DNA from: Lacinutrix venerupis
GTDB taxonomy: Bacteria > Bacteroidota > Bacteroidia > Flavobacteriales > Flavobacteriaceae
Direction of reading: 5' to 3'
DNA length: 64,000 nucleotides
Assembly: GCF_003663945.1 (NCBI RefSeq)
Contig: NZ_RCCH01000004.1
Coordinates: forward strand, 288,832 to 352,831
In this document: positions 16,679-25,948 of the stretch, one piece after another
Layout: each line of letters starts with the position of its first letter
How positions within the stretch are numbered: the stretch's first letter is position 1
Made by a program: the position numbers and the translations under genes
The notes under the pieces: generated by a model
Told to the model about the DNA's origin: nothing
The model's database searches: none
The model's input: only the letters and a program-made list of their open reading frames with translations

Positions 16679-17344
16679 TTAATAAACCTCGTACAATACT
16701 GTTTTAATAACACCTTTATTTTTTTCAAGTTTAACAGTAAATAGGTGCTTTACATTTTTAACTTTAAATAGAAATGGAGCTGCTAGCACATCTACTCCAC
16801 TTTGTTTTTTTAATCTAATACCTTGCCCAGAAATAATATCTTTATTTGGAATAAAATCTCCTTCTGGCAAATGCTCTGTAATAATTACATACTTAAATGC
16901 ATACAATTTGTTAACTATACTTTCTACCTCTTTATTAGACAGATGCTGAAGTACTTGTCTTAATATAACACAATCGGCTAACGGCAATTGGTCTTTAGCT
17001 ATATCTAAACAACTAAAATTTAGATTTTTAGCTTTAAAATGGGTTTTATTATAATTTATTAATTCCTCAACAATATCAACCGCAACATAGGATTTTGTAA
17101 ACATTATTAATTGCTTACCAATATTAAAATCACCACAACCTAAATCTGCAACAGAAATTGGCTCTTTAAAAGATTTAAAAAATGTTGTTAATTTTTTTAT
17201 GTAAGGGTTTACTATATCTTGCTTATGCGAGCCTTCTCCAGAATAAAAACTTAAACCATTACTTCCCCAAAGTTGCTTTTTGTAAATCTGGTCCATTGCA
17301 GCTTTTGTTGGCCAAGGTGTTTTATTCTTTTTGTTTTTTTCCAT
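16679..17344 (-). CDS. Class I SAM-dependent methyltransferase
   Basis: The protein of 221 residues from the chosen start has the Rossmann-type SAM-binding motif VADLGCGDFNIGKQL, followed by an acidic strand end VAVDIV and LPLADCVILRQVLQHL as motif IV. The substrate is unknown. An upstream in-frame ATG at 17356 overlaps a very good -7 box (TATCTTTG, 17354-17361). The transcript would begin after that codon, so the start at 17344 (MEKNKKNKTPWPTKAAM) is preferred. Confidence 0.8.
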   Translation of the reverse strand: MEKNKKNKTPWPTKAAMDQIYKKQLWGSNGLSFYSGEGSHKQDIVNPYIKKLTTFFKSFKEPISVADLGCGDFNIGKQLIMFTKSYVAVDIVEELINYNKTHFKAKNLNFSCLDIAKDQLPLADCVILRQVLQHLSNKEVESIVNKLYAFKYVIITEHLPEGDFIPNKDIISGQGIRLKKQSGVDVLAAPFLFKVKNVKHLFTVKLEKNKGVIKTVLYEVY

Positions 17345-17353
17345 ATCAAAAAT

Positions 17354-17381
17354 CAAAGATAAATTTTATTTCCGTTAGCAA
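17354..17381 (-). promoter_or_regulatory. Housekeeping promoter of the methyltransferase
   Basis: On the minus strand a TTG, 17 bases, then TATCTTTG match the Bacteroidota TTG (-33) and TAnnTTTG (-7) consensus. Confidence 0.6.
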
Positions 17382-17467
17382 ATACATATAAGTATTTTCA
17401 AACATTTCAAATACTATTTTTTTTAATACATTAGAGCAAAATATATTTATAATAAACCGTTTTTAAA

Positions 17468-18046
17468 ATGAAATCTAATAGTTTAAAAATTTCAGAAATT
17501 TTTAAAAACATGTCTTTTTCTGAAAAAGAAATAGAGATTATAACTTCTTCTTTAAAAAAAACTACTCTAAAAAAAGGAACTATATTAATAAAAGAAGGTG
17601 ACTTTGTAGATAATATGTATTATGTTGAAAGTGGTTGTCTTAGAACTTTTCATATAGATGTTCATGGAAAAGAACACACCGTACAGTTTGGGATAAAAGA
17701 CTGGTGGATAACAGATTACACTGCCTATTTTTCATCAGAAAAAGCAATAATGAATTTAGAAATACTTCAAGATTGTACACTTTATGCACTTTCAAAAAAC
17801 AACAGAGAGCTTTTGTATAATAAGATTCCTCAAATCCATAAATTTATTAGAATTAAGTTAGAACGTGCTTATGCTGCTTTTCAAAAGAGAATATTGGCTA
17901 ATCTATCGCAATCTGCTACAGAACGCTATTTAGAGTTTATAAACACATATCCGGATATCGAAAAAAATGTAAAAAATTATCATCTTGCTTCTTATCTTGG
18001 TATTACAACAGAAAGCTTAAGTAGAATTAGAAAAAAACTAAATTAA
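17468..18046 (+). CDS. Crp/Fnr-family transcription regulator
   Basis: The 192-residue protein has an N-terminal cyclic-nucleotide-binding beta-roll (about 10-120, with KKGTILIKEGDFVDNMYYVESG). A dimer helix and a short C-terminal winged helix follow, with the recognition segment YLGITTESLSRIRKKLN at the very end. The cAMP phosphate-binding RxS segment of true Crp is not obvious, which is usual for the large Bacteroidota subgroup of stand-alone Crp-like regulators with unknown ligands. It is transcribed divergently from the methyltransferase, which it may control. Confidence 0.85.
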   Translation: MKSNSLKISEIFKNMSFSEKEIEIITSSLKKTTLKKGTILIKEGDFVDNMYYVESGCLRTFHIDVHGKEHTVQFGIKDWWITDYTAYFSSEKAIMNLEILQDCTLYALSKNNRELLYNKIPQIHKFIRIKLERAYAAFQKRILANLSQSATERYLEFINTYPDIEKNVKNYHLASYLGITTESLSRIRKKLN

Positions 18047-18092
18047 TTTTAATTTATTACCATACATCAATTTTTTATAAAAACAATCTTAA

Positions 18093-18189
18093 TAGATTTG
18101 TAGCTAATTCAATTTTTACAAGTACCACTAAACGTACTTATAGATTAAGTAATAGCATAAAAAGCGCGAGTATATACTCGTGCTTTTTT
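18093..18189 (+). ncRNA. Small transcription unit 4
   Basis: A -7 box TAGATTTG (18093-18100) precedes about 83 bases that end in a strong terminator (18159-18189, AAAAAGC and GCTTTTT around a GCGAGTATATACTCG core). Inside is hairpin AAGTAC-CACTAAAC-GTACTT (18120-18139) and GATTAAGTAATAGCA just before the terminator, echoing GATTAATAGCA of units 1 and 2. No credible peptide is present. The hairpin could also terminate the Crp-like gene. Confidence 0.45.
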
Positions 18190-18271
18190 AATTTACATAA
18201 TATTGAACATTAGCAAGACTATTATAAAAAACCTTAACGCTTCATTAAAATAAAACTAATGTTTTATTCCG

Positions 18272-18279
18272 TAATTTTG
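18272..18279 (+). promoter_or_regulatory. -7 box just before uvrB
   Basis: TAATTTTG matches TAnnTTTG and ends only four bases before the uvrB ATG, suggesting a very short or absent leader. Confidence 0.4.
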
Positions 18280-18283
18280 TTTT

Positions 18284-20287
18284 ATGAAATTCAAAATACA
18301 ATCAGAATTTAATCCAACAGGAGATCAACCAACTGCAATAAAACAATTGGTAAATGGCCTAAATGCTAAAGAAAAATACCAAACCTTACTTGGTGTTACT
18401 GGTTCTGGAAAAACATTTACTGTTGCTAATGTTATAGAAAAAGTACAGAAACCCACTCTTGTTTTGGCTCATAATAAAACTCTTGCAGCACAACTTTACA
18501 GCGAGTTTAAACAATTTTTTCCTGATAATGCTGTTGAGTATTTTGTTTCCTATTACGATTATTACCAACCAGAAGCATACATACCAACATCTGGTGTATA
18601 TATAGAAAAAGATTTATCCATAAATGAAGAAATTGAGAAAATGCGTTTAAGCACGACCTCTTCTCTACTTTCTGGTCGTAGAGACGTTTTGGTAGTAGCT
18701 TCTGTTTCTTGCTTATATGGTATTGGAAACCCAATAGAATTTCAAAAAAATGTTATCTCTATAGAACGTGATCAAGAAATTTCACGTACAAAATTATTAC
18801 ATCAATTAGTACAAAGTTTGTATTCGCGTACAGAGGCAGATTTTAAACATGGTAATTTTAGAATAAAAGGAGATACTGTAGATGTGTTCCCTAGTTACGC
18901 CGACGACGCTTTTAGGATTCATTTTTTTGGTGATGAAATTGAATTAATAGAGCAATTTAATATACAAACCAACGAAGTTATTGAAGAATATGATAGATTA
19001 AATATCTATCCAGCAAACATGTTTGTTACCTCTCCAGATGTATTACAAGGAGCCATAAGAAATATACAAGATGACTTAGTTAAACAACATGATTATTTTA
19101 AAGATATAGGCAAACATCTTGAAGCTAAAAGGTTAAAAGAGCGTACAGAATTCGATTTAGAAATGATTAGAGAATTAGGGTATTGTTCTGGTATTGAAAA
19201 CTACTCGCGCTATCTTGATGGCAGACTACCAGGAACAAGACCTTTCTGTTTATTAGATTATTTTCCAGACGATTATTTAATGGTTGTAGACGAAAGTCAT
19301 GTTACAATTTCTCAAGTACATGCCATGTATGGAGGAGATAGAAGCCGAAAAGTTAACCTTGTTGATTATGGTTTTAGGCTTCCAGCGGCAATGGACAATA
19401 GACCATTAAAGTTTGAAGAATTCGAGGCTTTACAAAACCAAGTATTATATGTAAGTGCAACACCTGCAGATTATGAACTACAAAAAACCGATGGCGTTTA
19501 TGTAGAACAAGTTATTAGACCAACAGGATTATTAGATCCAATTATTGAAGTTAGACCAAGTCTAAACCAAATTGATGATTTAATTGAAGAAATACAGCAA
19601 CGCGTTGAAAAAGATGAACGCACACTGGTAACTACACTTACAAAACGTATGGCCGAGGAATTAACCAAATACTTAAGCAGAATAAATGTACGTGTAAATT
19701 ACATACATAGTGATGTAGACACTTTAGAGCGAGTACAGATTATGCAAGATTTAAGAAAAGGTATTTACGATGTTCTTGTTGGTGTTAACTTATTACGTGA
19801 AGGTTTAGACTTACCAGAAGTGTCCTTAGTTGCTATTTTAGATGCAGATAAAGAAGGATTTTTACGCTCCAATCGTTCTCTTACGCAAACCGTTGGGCGT
19901 GCTGCCAGACACCTTAACGGAAAAGCAATAATGTATGCAGATAAAATTACTAAAAGCATGCAAAAAACTATTGATGAAACAGAATACCGTCGAGAAAAAC
20001 AAATTGCATACAATACCAAAAACAACCTTACTCCAAGAGCCCTAAACAAAAGCTTAGACAGCGCGTTAAGTAAAAACTCTGTTAGTACTTATAGTTACGA
20101 ACTAGAAGCAGCACGTGCAGCAGAGCCAGAAAGCGAGTACTTAACCAAACCTGAATTAGAGAAAAAAATACGAGAGAAACGTAAACTTATGGAACAAGCT
20201 GCCAAAGCTTTAGATTTTATTATTGCAGCTCAATTACGTGATGAAATAAAAAGTTACCAAAGCAAATTAGAAGATTTAAAAACATAG
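18284..20287 (+). CDS. uvrB: Excinuclease ABC subunit B
   Basis: The 667-residue protein is full-length UvrB, the damage-verifying helicase of nucleotide excision repair. It carries Walker A GVTGSGKTFT (37-46) and the beta-hairpin region YYDYYQPEAYIPTSGVYIEK used to clamp DNA. VVDESH is the Walker B. The helicase motif VNLLREGLDLPEVSLVAILDADKEG and the QTVGRAARH arginine-finger motif are intact, and the UVR domain that meets UvrC is at about 628-662. The start MKFKIQSEFNPTGDQP is canonical. The next gene starts four bases after the stop, so the pair is cotranscribed. Confidence 0.97.
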   Translation: MKFKIQSEFNPTGDQPTAIKQLVNGLNAKEKYQTLLGVTGSGKTFTVANVIEKVQKPTLVLAHNKTLAAQLYSEFKQFFPDNAVEYFVSYYDYYQPEAYIPTSGVYIEKDLSINEEIEKMRLSTTSSLLSGRRDVLVVASVSCLYGIGNPIEFQKNVISIERDQEISRTKLLHQLVQSLYSRTEADFKHGNFRIKGDTVDVFPSYADDAFRIHFFGDEIELIEQFNIQTNEVIEEYDRLNIYPANMFVTSPDVLQGAIRNIQDDLVKQHDYFKDIGKHLEAKRLKERTEFDLEMIRELGYCSGIENYSRYLDGRLPGTRPFCLLDYFPDDYLMVVDESHVTISQVHAMYGGDRSRKVNLVDYGFRLPAAMDNRPLKFEEFEALQNQVLYVSATPADYELQKTDGVYVEQVIRPTGLLDPIIEVRPSLNQIDDLIEEIQQRVEKDERTLVTTLTKRMAEELTKYLSRINVRVNYIHSDVDTLERVQIMQDLRKGIYDVLVGVNLLREGLDLPEVSLVAILDADKEGFLRSNRSLTQTVGRAARHLNGKAIMYADKITKSMQKTIDETEYRREKQIAYNTKNNLTPRALNKSLDSALSKNSVSTYSYELEAARAAEPESEYLTKPELEKKIREKRKLMEQAAKALDFIIAAQLRDEIKSYQSKLEDLKT

Positions 20288-20291
20288 CATC

Positions 20292-20726
20292 ATGGAGAAC
20301 CAACAACAACCAATAATTATAGAACATTTCTACAACGTTTCTAAAGAAAAACTCTGGGAAGCTATAACAAATCCAAAAGAAATGCAAGAATGGTATTTTA
20401 ACAACATTCCAGATTTTAAAACAGAAATTGGTTTTACAACACAGTTTAATATAAAATCTCACACTAGAGATTTTAATCATATTTGGACAGTAACAAATGT
20501 TGTGCTACAAAATAAAATTACATATACTTGGGTATTTGAAGGTATTACAGGAAAATCTTCTACCTGTTTCGAAATTTCAGGAAACCAAAATCAATCTATA
20601 TTAAAATTAACAGCAACTGTTTTAGAGCCATTTCCAAGTAATATTCCAGAATTTGAAAGAGAAAGTGGTATAGATGGATGGAACTATTTTATAAAAAAAC
20701 AACTTGACAGTTACTTAAATAGCTAA
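20292..20726 (+). CDS. SRPBCC/AHSA1-domain protein
   Basis: The 144-residue protein is a single START/AHSA1-type helix-grip domain. The opening IIIEHFYNVSKEKLWEAITNPKEMQEWYF and the closing GWNYFIKKQLDSYL are the family's two ends. Such domains bind hydrophobic ligands or modulate Hsp90 in eukaryotes; bacterial members are mostly uncharacterised. It directly follows uvrB in the same transcript, which is probably an accidental pairing. Confidence 0.82.
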   Translation: MENQQQPIIIEHFYNVSKEKLWEAITNPKEMQEWYFNNIPDFKTEIGFTTQFNIKSHTRDFNHIWTVTNVVLQNKITYTWVFEGITGKSSTCFEISGNQNQSILKLTATVLEPFPSNIPEFERESGIDGWNYFIKKQLDSYLNS

Positions 20727-20749
20727 AACAAGTTGTAAAAATTTTCTAT

Positions 20750-21151
20750 TTAATTATATTGAACTTTAAAAATATCAATCAACACATCGGCAGGTACCAT
20801 TCTATCTGGGAAACCTTCCATTAAATATAATACTTTAGTAATGCATTCATGGTTTAATCCCATTCTAAGTCCATAATTGTATAATTTTGCAATTTCTTCT
20901 TGAGTGCGTTCATCATCAATATGCATTAGCAATACCAACCTATGAAATTGCACAATACGCTCGCTATGAGATTTTAAGTGCATTCTATTTACTGGATGTT
21001 TAATTAGGTAATTAAAGTCATCTTTTGATATTTCTAATTGCTTTGCCACACCAAGCAAAAAATTATATTCTATAGTTTTTAGGGATTTATCAGACTTAGC
21101 AAAGGCTATCATTTCTGATAATAAACTAAGTTTTTCTACTCTGTTAGGCAT
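20750..21151 (-). CDS. TerB-like cytosolic protein
   Basis: The 133-residue, all-helical protein resembles the TerB/DjlA-type metal-binding helical bundle: LLSEMIAFAKSDKSLKTIEYNFLLGVAKQLEIS at the start is the usual first repeat. The acidic residues that bind metal in TerB are only partly kept. It has no tellurite-resistance neighbours, so the function is open. It converges on the AHSA1-domain gene. Confidence 0.65.
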   Translation of the reverse strand: MPNRVEKLSLLSEMIAFAKSDKSLKTIEYNFLLGVAKQLEISKDDFNYLIKHPVNRMHLKSHSERIVQFHRLVLLMHIDDERTQEEIAKLYNYGLRMGLNHECITKVLYLMEGFPDRMVPADVLIDIFKVQYN

Positions 21152-21336
21152 AATGCGAGGGAATTAAATTATACAGTATAAAATTAAGAATAAAAGCCAA
21201 TTTATTATCGTAGAAAGCACGTCGCTTGTCGAAAAATACTTAGCTTTACATCGATTTTAAGTGCTGTTTATCAAAGTGTTACTCTTAAAAAGGAGCAAAA
21301 AACACCACAACTCACTGATAATTAAAAATTTAAGCC

Positions 21337-21666
21337 ATGACAAATAACGATATTTTTAAAAAACTAAGAGTCGCACATAAACTGCGTGACGACGATATTA
21401 TTAAAATTTTAGAGCTTGTAGATTTTAGAGTTTCTAAAAGTGAACTAAATGCATTTTTTAGACGAGAAGACCATCCAAATTATGTAGAATGTGGTGATCA
21501 AATTTTAAGAAATTTTTTAAATGGCTTAATTATACATCTTCGTGGACCAATGCCTAAAAAAGGTGAAACATCCAAAAATAACATTGCGAATAAAATAAAA
21601 TCAACTTCAAAAAACAATAAGAAGAATTTTAATAAACCAAGAGATAAAAAAAAGAGCGACGATTAA
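21337..21666 (+). CDS. DUF1456 (YehS-like) protein, short form
   Basis: The 109-residue protein starts with one DUF1456 unit (MTNNDIFKKLRVAHKLRDDDIIKILEL... FFRREDHPNYVECGDQILRNFLNGL). YehS homologues usually have two such units in about 150 residues. Here the second is replaced by a low-complexity Lys/Asn/Ser tail (about 70-109). The function of the family is unknown; the basic tail suggests nucleic-acid or ribosome contact, which is inference. The terminator overlaps the last codons. Confidence 0.78.
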   Translation: MTNNDIFKKLRVAHKLRDDDIIKILELVDFRVSKSELNAFFRREDHPNYVECGDQILRNFLNGLIIHLRGPMPKKGETSKNNIANKIKSTSKNNKKNFNKPRDKKKSDD

Positions 21667-21680
21667 GTTGCTCTTTTTAT
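21649..21680 (+). terminator. Terminator overlapping the end of the DUF1456 gene
   Basis: AAAGAGCGAC pairs with GTTGCTCTTT, with one G:U, ending in T5. Confidence 0.65.
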
Positions 21681-21732
21681 ATATAATTTAATGTTTTTTA
21701 TTTAAACCAAAAACATAAGTTATACAATAGTA

Positions 21733-22080
21733 TTACTCATTTTCGCTTGTTTTCAAACAAAGAATAAGATTTAATACTGGTATTAATGTAAACCAAACAG
21801 AAACTCCAGCATCTCTTAATCTTCTTACTGTTGCACTTATTAATGGTATAAAAAACACCAAATTAATAACGCTTCTTATTCCTCTAAAATTCAATCCGTT
21901 AGGCTCTATATTATTAGCTTTTAAATACCAAGCTTCTAGTAACCCAAAAGGTATTGAAAGTATAAAAATATTAAACACAACAAAAATTAAAATAAAATAA
22001 GTCCAATATTCTTTTCTTCCAGTCTTTCCTTTATAATTAAAGGTTTCTTTAAAAATTTTTACTATATCTTCTATCATCAT
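21733..22080 (-). CDS. DUF805 membrane protein
   Basis: The 115-residue inner-membrane protein has three hydrophobic helices and the DUF805 landmarks: FNYKGKTGRKEYWTYFI near the start and ATVRRLRDAGVSVWFTLIPVLNLIL at the end. Function is unknown. Two adjacent ATGs (22080 and 22077) could each be the start. Confidence 0.82.
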   Translation of the reverse strand: MMIEDIVKIFKETFNYKGKTGRKEYWTYFILIFVVFNIFILSIPFGLLEAWYLKANNIEPNGLNFRGIRSVINLVFFIPLISATVRRLRDAGVSVWFTLIPVLNLILCLKTSENE

Positions 22081-22138
22081 TTACCATGTGTATTTAATTT
22101 CAATACTATTTAATAATATATTTTGAATTATAAATATA

Positions 22139-22172
22139 AAAAAAAAGAGCAACCTTAACGGTTACTCTTTAA
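22139..22172 (-). terminator. Terminator of sucC
   Basis: On the minus strand AAAGAGTAACC pairs with GGTTGCTCTTT and an eight-T run follows. Confidence 0.75.
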
Positions 22173-22191
22173 TATATATACTGTAAAAGTA

Positions 22192-23385
22192 TTAAGCTAA
22201 AACAGCTTGTACTTTATCTGCTGCTTCTTGAAATTCTGTAGCACTCATTACATCTAATCCAGAACTGTCTATAAGTTCTTTTGCAATATCTGCATTAGTA
22301 CCTTGTAAACGCACAATAATTGGAACGTTTATAGCATCTCCCATGTTTTTATAAGCATCTACAACACCTTGAGCTACACGATCGCAACGTACAATACCTC
22401 CAAAGATGTTAATTAAAATAGCTTTTACTTCTGGATCTTTTAAGATAATTCTAAAAGCCGCTTCAACACGTTTTGCGTCTGCAGTACCACCAACATCTAA
22501 AAAATTTGCTGGCTCACCACCTGCTTGTTTAATTAAATCCATTGTTGCCATTGCTAAACCAGCACCGTTTACCATACAACCAACGTTTCCGTCTAAGTCC
22601 ACATAGTTAAGTCCTAATTCACCAGCTTCAACTTCTATTGGGCTTTCTTCACGTAAATCGCGTAATTCAGCTAAATCTTTATGTCTATATAATGCATTCG
22701 CATCTAAAGATACCTTAGCATCTACAGCCATTATTTTACTATCACTAGTTTTTAATACTGGATTAATTTCAAATAAAGAAGAATCCGACTCTACATAAGC
22801 TTTATATAATGAAGTAACAAATTTTGTCATTTCTTTAAATGCTAATCCAGATAAACCTAAGTTAAAAGCAATTTTACGTGCTTGAAATGGTAAAATTCCA
22901 GTTGCAGGATCTATTTCTTCTGTAAAAATTAAATGTGGTGTTTCTTCTGCTACAGTTTCAATATCCATACCTCCTTCTGTAGAATACATAATCATATTAC
23001 GCCCAGTTCCTCTATTTAAAAGAACAGACATGTAATATTCTTCTGGCTCAGAATCTCCTGGATAGTAAACATCTTCTGCTACTAAAACCTGGTGTACACG
23101 CTTACCTTCTGCAGAAGTTTGTGGTGTAACTAAATCCATTCCTATAATTTCTCCAGCAATAGTTTTAACGTCGTCTAAGTTTTTTGCTAACTTAACACCA
23201 CCACCTTTACCACGACCACCGGCGTGAACCTGTGCTTTTATTACGTGCCAACCTGTACCAGTATCTTCGGTTAATTTTTTTGCTGCAGCTACTGCTTCAT
23301 CAGCATTTTGTGCAACTATACCACGTTGAATACGTACGCCAAAGCTGCTTAATAATTCTTTTCCTTGATATTCGTGTAAATTCAT
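22192..23385 (-). CDS. sucC: Succinate-CoA ligase, ADP-forming, beta subunit
   Basis: The 397-residue protein is the ATP-grasp beta subunit that, with SucD, interconverts succinyl-CoA and succinate with substrate-level phosphorylation in the TCA cycle. [17 protein letters not shown] at the start, [19 protein letters not shown] for nucleotide binding, FEINPVLKT with the metal site, and [17 protein letters not shown] for the phosphohistidine loop are all intact. sucD is not adjacent, which is common in flavobacteria. It has its own promoter and terminator. Confidence 0.97.
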   Translation of the reverse strand: MNLHEYQGKELLSSFGVRIQRGIVAQNADEAVAAAKKLTEDTGTGWHVIKAQVHAGGRGKGGGVKLAKNLDDVKTIAGEIIGMDLVTPQTSAEGKRVHQVLVAEDVYYPGDSEPEEYYMSVLLNRGTGRNMIMYSTEGGMDIETVAEETPHLIFTEEIDPATGILPFQARKIAFNLGLSGLAFKEMTKFVTSLYKAYVESDSSLFEINPVLKTSDSKIMAVDAKVSLDANALYRHKDLAELRDLREESPIEVEAGELGLNYVDLDGNVGCMVNGAGLAMATMDLIKQAGGEPANFLDVGGTADAKRVEAAFRIILKDPEVKAILINIFGGIVRCDRVAQGVVDAYKNMGDAINVPIIVRLQGTNADIAKELIDSSGLDVMSATEFQEAADKVQAVLA

Positions 23386-23412
23386 CTGTTTTAGAGTAAA
23401 ATTTTAGAAACA

Positions 23413-23420
23413 CAAAAGTA
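23413..23420 (-). promoter_or_regulatory. -7 box of sucC
   Basis: TACTTTTG on the minus strand lies 27 bases before the start codon. No clear -33 TTG is seen at the ideal distance. Confidence 0.45.
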
Positions 23421-23575
23421 AATAATCACAATTACTTACCCTAATATTTAATTGTGAAAATCTTAATTGTATTTTTTATTGTTAATTATTTAACAATATG
23501 TTTAAAATATGTAATATTTTAAATTAAATATTTGTAGCCTTAATCTATAATAATAGCTTTGAAAAAAAATTATCA

Positions 23576-24802
23576 ATGACCAATACGCAATTACTTAAAA
23601 TAGCTGAAGACTTCGGGAGTCCTGTTTATGTTTACAATTCTAATGTTATTTCACTGCAATATAAACGTCTCACATCTGCTTTTAGCTCTGTAAATAAAGT
23701 AAAGATTAACTATGCTGTAAAAGCATTATCTAATATTTCTATATTAAAATTAATGAAAACGCTTGGAGCTGGATTAGATACAGTATCTATACAAGAAGTA
23801 CAATTAGGACTTACAGCAGGCTTTAAAGCAGAACAAATTATTTTTACTCCTAATGGTGTTTCTCTTGAGGAAATAGAGAAAGCCGCAATACTAGGTTGCC
23901 AAATAAATATAGACAACTTATCTATACTTGAGCAATTTGGAACCAAACACCCAGATATTCCTGTATGTATTCGTATAAATCCTCATGTAATGGCTGGCGG
24001 AAACACTAATATTTCTGTAGGACACATAGATAGCAAGTTTGGTATTTCTATACATCAAATTCCACATATTTTACGTATTGTAGAAAATACAAAAATGAAT
24101 ATTAACGGTATACACATGCATACCGGAAGTGATATTTTAGATATAGATGTCTTTTTATATGCTAGTGAAATACTTTTTGAAACAGCTAAAAACTTTAAAA
24201 ATTTAGATTTTATAGATTTTGGATCAGGTTTTAAAGTACCTTATAAGCCTGGAGATATTGAAACTAATATTGAAGAATTTGGCGAAAAACTATCAATTAG
24301 ATTTAATGAGTTTTGTAAAAACTATGGTAAAGAGTTAACCTTAGCTTTCGAGCCTGGAAAGTTTTTAGTAAGTGAAGCTGGACAGTTTTTAGCAAAAGTA
24401 AATGTTGTAAAACAAACTACCTCAACAGTTTTTGCCCAAATAGATTCTGGTTTTAATCATTTAATTAGACCTATGCTTTATGGTTCTCAACATGAGATAG
24501 AAAACATTTCTAATCCTAAAGGAAGAGAACGTTTTTACAGTGTTGTTGGTTATATATGCGAAACCGATACATTTGCCAATAATAGACGTATTAACGAAAT
24601 TAATGAAGGTGATATATTAGCGTTTAAAAATGCCGGAGCTTATTGCTATTCTATGGCTAGCAACTATAATTCTCGTTACCGTCCTGCTGAAGTTTTATGG
24701 CATAATAAAGAAGCGCATTTAATTAGAAAGCGAGAAACTTTTGAAGATATTTTAAATAATCAAATACAAATAGATTTAAAACCAAAAAAAGCAAAAATAT
24801 AA
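23576..24802 (+). CDS. lysA: Diaminopimelate decarboxylase
   Basis: The 408-residue PLP enzyme catalyses the last step of lysine synthesis, decarboxylating meso-diaminopimelate. The PLP lysine is K49 in NYAVKALSN. GIHMHTGSDI and the glycine-rich DFGSGFKVPY hold the cofactor phosphate, EPGKFLVSEAG is conserved, and CETDTFANNR supplies the active-site cysteine. Length and start are normal. It has its own terminator and no lysine-pathway neighbours. Confidence 0.93.
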   Translation: MTNTQLLKIAEDFGSPVYVYNSNVISLQYKRLTSAFSSVNKVKINYAVKALSNISILKLMKTLGAGLDTVSIQEVQLGLTAGFKAEQIIFTPNGVSLEEIEKAAILGCQINIDNLSILEQFGTKHPDIPVCIRINPHVMAGGNTNISVGHIDSKFGISIHQIPHILRIVENTKMNINGIHMHTGSDILDIDVFLYASEILFETAKNFKNLDFIDFGSGFKVPYKPGDIETNIEEFGEKLSIRFNEFCKNYGKELTLAFEPGKFLVSEAGQFLAKVNVVKQTTSTVFAQIDSGFNHLIRPMLYGSQHEIENISNPKGRERFYSVVGYICETDTFANNRRINEINEGDILAFKNAGAYCYSMASNYNSRYRPAEVLWHNKEAHLIRKRETFEDILNNQIQIDLKPKKAKI

Positions 24803-24810
24803 CTAGACAA

Positions 24811-24835
24811 TAGCACCATAATTATGGTGCTATAT
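24811..24835 (+). terminator. Hairpin after lysA
   Basis: TAGCACCATAATTATGGTGCTA is a perfect palindrome that forms a hairpin, but the following T run is interrupted. Confidence 0.6.
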
Positions 24836-24901
24836 TATTTTGCTATAGCTTAGTTTGTTTTATTAAGTATTACTATATTTATGAAAATCAATACTTAATA
24901 A

Positions 24902-25948
24902 ATGAATAAAATTGCTCCTGTTACCATTAGACAAATTTTTATAATTAGTTTAATACTATTTATTGGCAGTATTATTTTTAGAGAAATGTTTCCTTATTTT
25001 GGTGGCTTTCTTGGTGCTGTTACACTTTATGTGTTATTACATAAGTGGATGAAAAAAATGGTTAACGACAAAAAATGGAACACCAGCCTATCTGCCATAA
25101 TACTCCTTCTTTTTTCTTTTATAGTAATTATAATTCCTGTTGCTGGAATTATAATTATGCTAGGCAATAAAATTAGCGACTTTACAAAAAACAGCGAACA
25201 ATTTTTAAGTGCAGCCAAAAGTCAACTAGAAAAAGTTGAAGATTTAGTTGGTATGGATCTAAATTCTCAAATAGATACTAATAGTATTACAGAATGGGTT
25301 ACTACTAATTTACAGAGTTTTGCAGGAGGAACATTTAATATTTTTATTTCTTTAGGTATAATGGGCTTTGTGCTATATTATATGCTAACCAATAGTAAAG
25401 ATTTAAAAACATCATTATTAAAATATATTCCTTTAGGAGAAAGCAACTTAATTGAAATTGGGCAAGAAGTACGCTCTATGGTTAGAGCAAATGCTATAGG
25501 TATTCCTTTAGTTGCAATTGCTCAAGGTATTATTGCTCTTATTGGTTTTTTAATTTTTGGAATACAAGACCCTTTTTTCTGGTTTGTGATAGTTACTATT
25601 GGCTCTATGATTCCTTTTGTTGGAACATTAATTGGTATTTTACCAGTTTTTTTAATTACTATTTCTTCTGGTAATAATTTTCAAGGTTGGGCCATTTTAA
25701 TATATGGAATAGTTGTAGTTGGTTCTACAGATAATATAATAAGACTTTTTGTGCTTCAAAAACTGGATGAAGTACATCCTTTAATTACTTTAATTGGTGT
25801 AATTATTGGCGTTCCTCTATTTGGATTTATTGGACTAATTTTTGGCCCATTGCTAGTAAGCTTATTCTTAATTTTGGTAAAAATTTACAGAAAAGAATAT
25901 GGAAAAGATGCACACGAAAAACAAGAAGTAAAGGAAAAACAGTTATAA
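24902..25948 (+). CDS. AI-2E family transporter
   Basis: The 348-residue inner-membrane protein belongs to the AI-2 exporter/permease family. It shows paired N-terminal helices, a soluble helical region at about 75-145, and the clustered C-terminal helices with IGSMIPFVGTLIGILP and FGFIGLIFGPLLVSLFLIL, the family signature. Members export autoinducer-2 or act as sodium/proton antiporters; neither can be chosen from sequence. It overlaps the converging VOC gene by six bases. Confidence 0.88.
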   Translation: MNKIAPVTIRQIFIISLILFIGSIIFREMFPYFGGFLGAVTLYVLLHKWMKKMVNDKKWNTSLSAIILLLFSFIVIIIPVAGIIIMLGNKISDFTKNSEQFLSAAKSQLEKVEDLVGMDLNSQIDTNSITEWVTTNLQSFAGGTFNIFISLGIMGFVLYYMLTNSKDLKTSLLKYIPLGESNLIEIGQEVRSMVRANAIGIPLVAIAQGIIALIGFLIFGIQDPFFWFVIVTIGSMIPFVGTLIGILPVFLITISSGNNFQGWAILIYGIVVVGSTDNIIRLFVLQKLDEVHPLITLIGVIIGVPLFGFIGLIFGPLLVSLFLILVKIYRKEYGKDAHEKQEVKEKQL

